A stretch of DNA of 10,535 bases from an uncultured Alistipes sp. (GTDB lineage Bacteria; Bacteroidota; Bacteroidia; Bacteroidales; Rikenellaceae). A model generated the notes under the pieces. That model saw only the letters and a list, made by a program, of their open reading frames with translations. It ran no database searches and was not told the DNA's origin. Made by a program: the position numbers and the translations under genes. Below, in pieces: positions 5,284-10,535 of this stretch (position 1 is the stretch's first letter; each line of letters opens with the position of its first letter). The stretch spans positions 1 through 10,535 of the forward strand of contig CAAGHX010000068.1 of NCBI GenBank assembly GCA_900769745.1, read 5' to 3'.

Positions 5284-7332
5284 ATGAAGAAACTTTTCAC
5301 CTATCTTCTATCGTCAATGATGATTTTTGCCGTAGGTTGTGAGGGGTTTGACGATTCGCTGCTTTGGGAGGAGATTAATTCTCTCAAAGACCGAGTTACG
5401 GTACTTGAACAGTTGTGCCGACAGATGAACACCAATATTTCATCGTTGCAAACCATTGTTGATGCTTTGCAGAACAAAGATTATGTAACCAATATTACGC
5501 CAATCACCGAAGATGGTAAAGTGATCGGTTACACAATTACATTCTCAAAGAGTGGCTCTATTACCATCTATCACGGCAAGGACGGTAAAGACGGTCAAAA
5601 CGGAGCCGATGGCAAAGACGGAAAAGACGGCGCTGACGGACAAAATGGCAAAGATGGTTACACTCCCGTCATTGGCATCGCCAAAGATACCGATGGCTTA
5701 TACTATTGGACATTAGACGGTGATTGGCTACTCGATAATGAGGGCAACAAGGTCAAGGCTGTGGGCACTGATGGCAAGGACGGTGCTGATGGCAAGGACG
5801 GTGCTGACGGTAGAGATGGTGTTGACGGCAAGGATGGCGCAGACGGCAAGGACGGCGCTGACGGTAAAGACGGTATTGACGGAAAAGACGGCGAGAACGG
5901 CAAGGACGGTGCTGATGGTAAAGACGGCTTGAACGGCAAGGACGGTGCTGACGGCACCAATGGGAAAGATGGTTCCGATGGTAAAAATGGCAAAGATGGC
6001 GTAACCCCAAAGTTAAAAATTGAGAATGGCTATTGGTATGTTTCTTACGACAATGGCGCAACTTGGGTTGAGCTTGGCAAGGCCACAGGCGAAGATGGTG
6101 CAAATGGCGATTCTATGTTCAAGGAGATTACTTACGACAATGAGTATGTATATATCACACTTATCGATGGCACACAATTAGTAATTCCTATTAATAGTAT
6201 TAATATTCCCAATAATCAGATTTGGTACACCAATGGTAGCATAACAGAGGCTACAACACCATTTTATACATATGTTTTTGGTGCAAAAATTATATCTAAC
6301 AAATATGATGCCGAAAAAGAACATTGGGTTATTACATTTAACGGTAATGTTACTTCGATTGGACACAGTGCATTCTTTTATTGTGGTAATTTGACAAGCG
6401 TAGTAATCCCCGATAGTGTTACAGAGATTGGAGCGGATGCATTCTATTTTTGCAGTAGTTTGACAAGTATAAACATTCCTGATGGCGTTACTTCGATTGG
6501 AGATAGGGCATTCTTTAATTGCGGTAATTTGACAAGCATAAACATTCCCGATGGCATTACTGAGATTGGAAAAGAGGTATTCGGTCAATGCAGCATTTTG
6601 ACAAGTATAACCATTCCTGATGGCGTTACTTCGATTGGAAATGGGGCATTCTATCATTGCGGTAATTTGACAAGCATAAACATTCCCGATGGTATTACTG
6701 AGATTGGAAAAGACGTATTCAATGGTTGCAGCAGTTTGACAAGTATAACCATTCCCAATAGCGTTACTTCGATTGGAGAAGGTGCATTCAGATCTTGCAG
6801 TAGTTTGACAAGTATAACCATTCCTGATGGCGTTACTTCGATTGGAAAAGGTGCATTCTGGAGTTGCAGCAGTTTGACAAGTATAACCATTCCCAATAGC
6901 GTTACTTCGATTGGAGATTATACATTCTCTAATTGCAGCAGTTTGACAAGTTTCTATGGCAAGTTTGCTTCTGCGGACAATAGATGTTTGGTTATCAATA
7001 ATGTACTACAGTATTTTGCTCGTGTAGGATTAACTACATATACTATTCCTAATGGTATTACTTCGATTGGATCTGGTGCATTTGGAGGTTGCAGCAGTTT
7101 GATTAGTATAACCATTCCTGATGGCGTTACTTCGATTGGAGATAAGGCATTCGGTAATTGCAGCAGTTTGACAAGTGTATATTGCAAGCCTATAACTCCG
7201 CCAACATTAGGAAGTCAAGTGTTTTCCTACAATGCCTACAACCGCACGATTTATGTACCTACCGCTTCGGTAGATGCGTATAAGTCGGCATCTGGTTGGG
7301 GTAGTTATTATATTGTAGGCTACGACTTCTAA
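5284..7332 (+). CDS. Surface lipoprotein: DUF4988-like head, collagen-like repeats, BspA-type leucine-rich repeats
   Basis: This 682-residue protein has a lipobox signal (FAVGC, Cys19) and the acidic +2/+3 region often linked with surface export in Bacteroidetes. Residues about 25-65 form a coiled coil (LLWEEINSLKDRVTVLEQLC) that leads into a DUF4988-like segment ending GYTITFSKSGSITIYHG. Two collagen-like Gly-X-Y runs follow (98-125 and 161-239), separated by a short domain with YYWTLDGDWLLD. A second such domain (WYVSYDNGATWVELG) precedes eleven 23-residue BspA/LRR_5 repeats (356-637; consensus VTSIGxxAFxxCSSLTSITIP), with a 29-residue insertion at 563-591. The C-terminal cap ends IYVPTASVDAYKSASGWG. 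BspA-like repeats often bind host or bacterial ligands, so adhesion is likely, but the partner is unknown. The gene stands alone between conserved blocks, with its own promoter, a long leader and a terminator. The 3' half looks more AT-rich than its neighbours. Confidence 0.92.
   Translation: MKKLFTYLLSSMMIFAVGCEGFDDSLLWEEINSLKDRVTVLEQLCRQMNTNISSLQTIVDALQNKDYVTNITPITEDGKVIGYTITFSKSGSITIYHGKDGKDGQNGADGKDGKDGADGQNGKDGYTPVIGIAKDTDGLYYWTLDGDWLLDNEGNKVKAVGTDGKDGADGKDGADGRDGVDGKDGADGKDGADGKDGIDGKDGENGKDGADGKDGLNGKDGADGTNGKDGSDGKNGKDGVTPKLKIENGYWYVSYDNGATWVELGKATGEDGANGDSMFKEITYDNEYVYITLIDGTQLVIPINSINIPNNQIWYTNGSITEATTPFYTYVFGAKIISNKYDAEKEHWVITFNGNVTSIGHSAFFYCGNLTSVVIPDSVTEIGADAFYFCSSLTSINIPDGVTSIGDRAFFNCGNLTSINIPDGITEIGKEVFGQCSILTSITIPDGVTSIGNGAFYHCGNLTSINIPDGITEIGKDVFNGCSSLTSITIPNSVTSIGEGAFRSCSSLTSITIPDGVTSIGKGAFWSCSSLTSITIPNSVTSIGDYTFSNCSSLTSFYGKFASADNRCLVINNVLQYFARVGLTTYTIPNGITSIGSGAFGGCSSLISITIPDGVTSIGDKAFGNCSSLTSVYCKPITPPTLGSQVFSYNAYNRTIYVPTASVDAYKSASGWGSYYIVGYDF
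5575..5658 (+). repeat. Collagen-like Gly-X-Y coding repeat, first block
   Basis: Nine Gly-X-Y triplets (residues 98-125), mostly GKD, GAD and GQN, encoded by variations of GGCAAAGACGGA. Low-complexity DNA of this kind can expand or shrink by slippage in 9-bp steps without breaking the frame. The block ends where the protein enters the YTPVIGIAK segment. Confidence 0.85.
5764..6000 (+). repeat. Collagen-like Gly-X-Y coding repeat, second block
   Basis: About 26 Gly-X-Y triplets (residues 161-239), dominated by GKD-GAD pairs coded by near-identical 9- and 18-bp units such as GGCAAGGACGGTGCTGAT. The X and Y residues are Lys/Asp-rich and Pro is absent, as is common in bacterial collagen-like proteins, where Lys-Asp pairs can replace hydroxyproline in holding the triple helix. 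It implies a trimeric rod, helped by the N-terminal coiled coil. Confidence 0.85.
6349..7194 (+). repeat. Leucine-rich repeat array (69-bp units)
   Basis: Eleven units of 23 codons, with near-identical blocks such as AGTTTGACAAGTATAACCAT recurring. Units 3-4 and 5-6 resemble each other as pairs: a GNLTSINIPDG unit followed by an ITEIGK unit in both. This suggests duplication of a 138-bp block. Unit 9 carries an 87-bp insertion (residues 563-591). The high DNA identity between units is a substrate for recombination that would change repeat number in frame. Confidence 0.88.
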
Positions 7333-7333
7333 T

Positions 7334-7369
7334 AAAAACAGCAGATTCTTTCGAGAATCTGCTGTTTTT
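7334..7369. terminator. Bidirectional intrinsic terminator
   Basis: A perfect 16-bp inverted repeat (7334-7349 with 7354-7369) closes a TTCG loop: AAAAACAGCAGATTCT, ttcg, AGAATCTGCTGTTTTT. It starts 1 nt after the lipoprotein stop codon and lies 19 nt past the stop of the convergent DAHP synthase gene. A-runs and T-runs flank the stem on both strands, so it can serve both genes. Confidence 0.93.
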
Positions 7370-7388
7370 GTTTTAGCACAAACTGCGC

Positions 7389-8462
7389 TTATTTATTATT
7401 CATAACCTCGTTCTGGTGGTTAATACTCTCGATATGGATTGCCTCCAAAACCGAGCGCACAAACTCCTCGCTAAGACCCATACCGCGTGTGAGCGAAATC
7501 ATTCGGCGGCAGATGTCGTCCCAACGGTTGCTCTGCAAGATAGCCACATTGTTAGCTTTCTTGATACGACCAATCTTCTCGGCAGTCTGCATACGCTGGC
7601 TTAAAAGGTCAAAGAGCTCAGAGTCAATCTGGTCAATCTGCTGACGGCACACGTTCAACTCGTCGTTGAACTCAGGGTCGTTGGCAGTTTTGGCACGCCA
7701 CATCACGTTCTCAATCAGAGTGATGCAATCCTGTGGAGTTACCTGCTGCGAAGCGTCGCTCCAAGCTTTGTCGGGATCGACGTGGCTCTCGATGATAAGG
7801 CCATCGAAGCAGAGGTCGGCAGCCTGCTGCGCAATGCCATAGAGCAATGGGCGGCAACCGCAGATGTGCGATGGGTCACAAATCATCATCATCTCGGGGA
7901 AGCGGCTACGCATCTCGAAAATCATATGCCACATAGGTGGATTGCGATATTTGCTGTGGCCGAAGTACGAGAAGCCTCGGTGGATAAGACCGATGTTCTC
8001 GGCGGGTACACCCTCGTTTAAGAGGCGGTTCACAGCGCCTGCCCACAAACCGATATCGGGTGTCATAGGGTTCTTAATAAGCACCGTCACATCCTTGTTG
8101 TCGTGGAGGCTCTCGGCAATCTCCTGCACTGCAAAAGGTGATACGGTAGTGCGGGCGCCAATCCACAGAATATCAACGCCATGCTTCAAGGCGCACTCGA
8201 CGTGTGCACGGTTGGCAACCTCGACAGCGATTGGAAGGCCTGTGGCCTGCTTCACCTCGTTGAGCCACTCCAAACCTGGCTCGCCAATGCCCTCGAATGT
8301 TCCAGGGTTAGTACGAGGTTTCCACACGCCGGCGCGGATTACATCGACCCTTCCCGAGCGCGCCAATTTCATAGCTGTCTCTACAGTCTGCTCGCGGGTC
8401 TCAGCACTGCAGGGACCTGCGATGATGAGGGGTCGTTTGGCCCCAAGTACAAATTTTCCCAT
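7389..8462 (-). CDS. Bifunctional DAHP synthase / chorismate mutase
   Basis: The N-terminal domain condenses phosphoenolpyruvate and erythrose 4-phosphate to DAHP, the first shikimate step. The C-terminal domain converts chorismate to prephenate. Residues 1-255 are a type I-beta DAHP synthase: GPCSAE (16-21), AGVWKPRTNP (44-53), KNPM (130-133), HRGFS (161-165), CDPSH (195-199) and ESHVDPDKAWSD (225-236). Residues about 265-350 are an AroQ-type chorismate mutase helix bundle with expected Arg/Lys positions (R273, R290, K301, R313). This C-terminal fusion order is known from Bacteroidota such as Prevotella, where the mutase domain also takes part in feedback control by prephenate; the same here is inference. 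The total of 357 residues is normal for the fusion. It is the last gene of the aromatic run, 86 nt after the prephenate dehydrogenase stop, ending at the shared terminator. Confidence 0.95.
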   Translation of the reverse strand: MGKFVLGAKRPLIIAGPCSAETREQTVETAMKLARSGRVDVIRAGVWKPRTNPGTFEGIGEPGLEWLNEVKQATGLPIAVEVANRAHVECALKHGVDILWIGARTTVSPFAVQEIAESLHDNKDVTVLIKNPMTPDIGLWAGAVNRLLNEGVPAENIGLIHRGFSYFGHSKYRNPPMWHMIFEMRSRFPEMMMICDPSHICGCRPLLYGIAQQAADLCFDGLIIESHVDPDKAWSDASQQVTPQDCITLIENVMWRAKTANDPEFNDELNVCRQQIDQIDSELFDLLSQRMQTAEKIGRIKKANNVAILQSNRWDDICRRMISLTRGMGLSEEFVRSVLEAIHIESINHQNEVMNNK

Positions 8463-8471
8463 TATTCCTAA

Positions 8472-8495
8472 CTAACCTAATTTAATCTAACCTAA
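8472..8495. repeat. Short CTAACCTAA direct repeat in front of the DAHP synthase start
   Basis: CTAACCTAA occurs at 8472-8480 and again at 8487-8495, 15 bp apart, and a related CCTAACTAA overlaps the first copy. On the coding (minus) strand this reads TTAGGTTAG twice, 9-32 nt upstream of the ATG. It could be an operator or simple AT-rich spacer; nothing decides between them. Confidence 0.4.
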
Positions 8496-8548
8496 CTCTT
8501 TGATTTTGAATGGGCGGTGGTGGCTCACGCACACTCTTTTCCTCCCTG

Positions 8549-9391
8549 CTAATTCAAAATCTCACGGATCTTGTTGGCTCTGTGCATAGCCTCCAAGAGT
8601 CCCTCTTTGTCGTCGCGCTCGATCATACGGCGCAGAATCTGCAATTGATGGATATGCTCGCGCAATACATCAAGCACATTGTATTTGTTTTGCAAGAAGA
8701 TTGGAGCCCACGTCTTTGGCAAACTCTTGGCCAGTCGCACAGTACTCTCGAAACCGCCACCCGCCAGGTCGAAGATATGCTCCTCCTCGCGCTCTTTCTC
8801 CAGCACGGTCAGGGCCAACGCAAACGATGTGATGTGCGAAATGTGCGAAACATAGGCACAGTGGGTGTCCTGCTCCTCGGCCGACATATAGCGTATCGGC
8901 ATTCCGAGTGCGCCATAAATCTTCTCCACCTGCTGCAAGGCATCCTTGTCGGATAGTTCGCTCTCGCAAACCACCACAGTGCGGCCCTTGAATGCTCCGT
9001 GCTGAGCAGCCGCAGGACCACTGTTCTCGGTACCCCACATAGGGTGTGTCGCTACCATACGTCCTCGGTTGGGGTGCATCATCGTAACCTCGCACAGCTC
9101 CTGCTTCGTAGAGCCCATATCCATAAGAATCTGGTCGGGGCGTATGCGGTTGAGAATCTTTATCGCCAGCGTGGGGATGATGTCAACAGGTGTGGCAAGC
9201 ACAATGAGCTGGCTCTCGGCCAGAGCCTCATCGAGCGATACAATCTTATCGACCAATCCCAATTCGAGGGCTTGTTGAGCACTCTTTTCCGAGTGCTCAA
9301 TGCCCATAACGCAGTCGTATAACCCATTGTCCTTCAGACTCAGGGCAAACGAACCTCCAATAAGACCCAATCCTATGACGGTAGCCTTCAT
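8549..9391 (-). CDS. tyrA: Prephenate dehydrogenase
   Basis: This enzyme oxidatively decarboxylates prephenate to 4-hydroxyphenylpyruvate with NAD(P), on the way to tyrosine. An N-terminal Rossmann domain has VIGLGLIGGSFA (5-16) with an acidic residue (Glu32) after the second strand, and DMGSTK (91-96). The catalytic region has THPMWGTENSG (115-125) and SHISH (182-186), matching the conserved HPM.G and H...H signatures. The C-terminal helical part includes FLQNKYNVL and ends without an added ACT domain or chorismate mutase domain. The 280 residues are normal for a single-domain TyrA. It starts 13 nt after the aminotransferase stop and precedes the DAHP synthase/chorismate mutase gene, which supplies its substrate. 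An arogenate preference cannot be excluded from sequence alone. Confidence 0.93.
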   Translation of the reverse strand: MKATVIGLGLIGGSFALSLKDNGLYDCVMGIEHSEKSAQQALELGLVDKIVSLDEALAESQLIVLATPVDIIPTLAIKILNRIRPDQILMDMGSTKQELCEVTMMHPNRGRMVATHPMWGTENSGPAAAQHGAFKGRTVVVCESELSDKDALQQVEKIYGALGMPIRYMSAEEQDTHCAYVSHISHITSFALALTVLEKEREEEHIFDLAGGGFESTVRLAKSLPKTWAPIFLQNKYNVLDVLREHIHQLQILRRMIERDDKEGLLEAMHRANKIREILN

Positions 9392-9404
9392 CTTCTCTGC
9401 TCAA

Positions 9405-10535
9405 TTACTTTACGAAACGGCTCTTAACACGCTCAGCAGCCTCGGCCAAACGCTCCTCAGGCATACAGAGTGAGATACGGATATACTGGTTACCCTCGCT
9501 ACCGAAGATACCGCCAGGTGTTACGAATACGTCGCACTCGTTGAGTACCTTATCAGAGAATGCGAAGCAGTCGCCATCGAAATCCTTTGGCATAGCAGCC
9601 CATACGAACAAACCAGCCTGCCCCTTCACGTAGTCGCATCCGAGAGCATCCAAAAGGGCATAACCCTGAGCCTCGCGAGCATAGTATGTCTTGTTCAACT
9701 CGTCGAACCACTCGTTACCCAAAGCCAAAGCCTCGGCAGCAGCAGCCTGCACTGGGTAGAACATACCAGAGTCCATATTTGACTTAAAGCGAAGGATGTC
9801 GCTCAAGATGTCAGCACGACCAGCCACAACACCTACTCGCCAGCCTGCCATTGAGTGACCCTTACTTGTTGAGTTCATCTCGATAGCCACATCCCAAGCG
9901 CCAGGGATAGAGAGGATAGAGAGCTGGAGGTTGTTACGCACGAAGCTGTATGGGTTGTCGTGAACCAAAAGGATGTTGTGCTTGCCAGCGAACTCAACCA
10001 ACTTCTCGAACAACTCAACTGTTGGGTGAGTACCGGTTGGCATATTAGGATAGTTCACGAACATCAACTTAACCTTGCTCAAGTCCTCCTTCTCGATCTC
10101 CTCGAAGTTAGGATAAAAGCCGTTCTCGGCGTTGAGGCGATACTCCAGAACCTCACCACCAGCCAAAGTCACAGCCGCGCGGTAAGTAGGGTAGCCTGGG
10201 TTTGGTACCAACACCTTGTCACCCTCGTCGAGGAACGCCATACAGATGTGAACGATACCCTCCTTTGAGCCGAGCAATGGCAACACTTCGCTCTTTGGGT
10301 CGAGTTTTACATTGTACCACTTCTCATACCAGTCAGCGTAAGCCTTGCGGAGCAATTCGCTACCGTTGTAAGGCTGATAAGCGTGTACATCAGGACGCTG
10401 TGCCTCCTTTGCCAAGCGGTCGATTACGGCCTGTGCTGGTGGCATATCGGGGCTACCGATACCGAGTGAGATGATGTCACGACCCGCCTTGCGGAGTTCG
10501 GCGATTTCACGATTCTTCTTTGAGAAGTAATACTC
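9405..10535 (-). CDS. Class I/II PLP-dependent aminotransferase, probably aromatic (5' end outside window)
   Basis: The visible 376 residues lack only the extreme N-terminus, since the frame remains open to base 10535. Fold-type I aminotransferase landmarks are present: SLGIGSPD near the start, YQPYNGSELLR, GSKEGIVH, NPGYPTYR, NYPNMPTG (usual N..N.PTG), HDNPYSF, and the PLP-binding lysine in NSTSKGHSMAGWRVG (codon at 9861-9863). The substrate-carboxylate Arg is in QYIRISL near the C-terminus. The enzyme moves an amino group between an amino acid and a keto acid. Its place before prephenate dehydrogenase and DAHP synthase/chorismate mutase argues for phenylpyruvate and 4-hydroxyphenylpyruvate, or prephenate, as acceptors. 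Sequence resemblance alone would also allow LL-diaminopimelate or aspartate aminotransferase. An internal Met at 10445 is not the start, because homologous sequence continues upstream of it. Confidence 0.9.
   Translation of the reverse strand, partial: EYYFSKKNREIAELRKAGRDIISLGIGSPDMPPAQAVIDRLAKEAQRPDVHAYQPYNGSELLRKAYADWYEKWYNVKLDPKSEVLPLLGSKEGIVHICMAFLDEGDKVLVPNPGYPTYRAAVTLAGGEVLEYRLNAENGFYPNFEEIEKEDLSKVKLMFVNYPNMPTGTHPTVELFEKLVEFAGKHNILLVHDNPYSFVRNNLQLSILSIPGAWDVAIEMNSTSKGHSMAGWRVGVVAGRADILSDILRFKSNMDSGMFYPVQAAAAEALALGNEWFDELNKTYYAREAQGYALLDALGCDYVKGQAGLFVWAAMPKDFDGDCFAFSDKVLNECDVFVTPGGIFGSEGNQYIRISLCMPEERLAEAAERVKSRFVK

Noticed and set aside
5764..6000. CRISPR-like appearance of regular short repeats
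   Set aside because: The units are 9-18 bp, contiguous, without unique spacers, and in frame with the lipoprotein.
5703..6103. Pro/Ser-rich and His/Arg-rich minus-strand frames under the collagen-like repeats
   Set aside because: Both are mirror images of the GGC-AAG-GAC repeats; such low-complexity frames arise automatically.
7864..8475. 203-codon plus-strand open frame opposite DAHP synthase/chorismate mutase
   Set aside because: It is fully antisense to a strongly supported enzyme and has no recognisable motifs.
10443..10445. Internal ATG as the start of the aminotransferase
   Set aside because: Thirty upstream codons to the window edge continue the aminotransferase fold (IISLGIGSPD), so the true start is outside the window.

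Overview
The window reads as chromosome of a gut-type Bacteroidota member, most likely order Bacteroidales. The grounds are a lipoprotein built like DUF4988/collagen-like/BspA-type surface proteins, a DAHP synthase with a C-terminal chorismate mutase, an outer-membrane beta-barrel next to a Tyr/Asn-rich lipoprotein, a TAnnTTTG-type promoter and no convincing Shine-Dalgarno sites. Genus cannot be fixed by reading alone (Alistipes-like is a guess).

Layout. Bases 1-4923 hold five genes, all on the minus strand. In order of transcription they are an alpha/beta hydrolase, a polytopic membrane Mur ligase (MurF-like), a D-alanine--D-alanine ligase, an Asn/Ser-rich lipoprotein and the start of an outer-membrane beta-barrel protein that leaves the window at base 1. 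The first three are tightly packed (2 and 39 nt apart) and look like one cell-envelope operon. The lipoprotein lies 139 nt further downstream and the barrel gene 75 nt beyond that, so they may or may not be co-transcribed.

Bases 4924-5283 are a divergent intergenic region. It holds a good Bacteroidetes-type promoter pointing right (TTG-N20-TACCTTTG) and then a leader of roughly 250 nt with an unusual set of nested and competing inverted repeats. The leader feeds the only plus-strand gene (5284-7332). That gene encodes a 682-residue surface lipoprotein: lipobox, DUF4988-like coiled-coil head, two collagen-like Gly-X-Y stretches, then eleven BspA-type leucine-rich repeats. It ends at a perfect 16-bp hairpin with a TTCG loop, which can stop transcription from both sides.

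Bases 7389-10535 are an aromatic amino-acid block on the minus strand, transcribed as aminotransferase (5' end outside the window), prephenate dehydrogenase, then DAHP synthase/chorismate mutase. Together these cover the first committed step of the shikimate route, chorismate to prephenate, prephenate to 4-hydroxyphenylpyruvate, and a probable transamination.

The two best candidates for something under-described are the structured leader in front of the surface lipoprotein, which has alternative 9-bp helices suggestive of attenuation, and the hydrolase/membrane-Mur-ligase/Ddl operon. In that operon the Mur ligase appears to have exchanged the usual UDP-substrate domain for a membrane domain.
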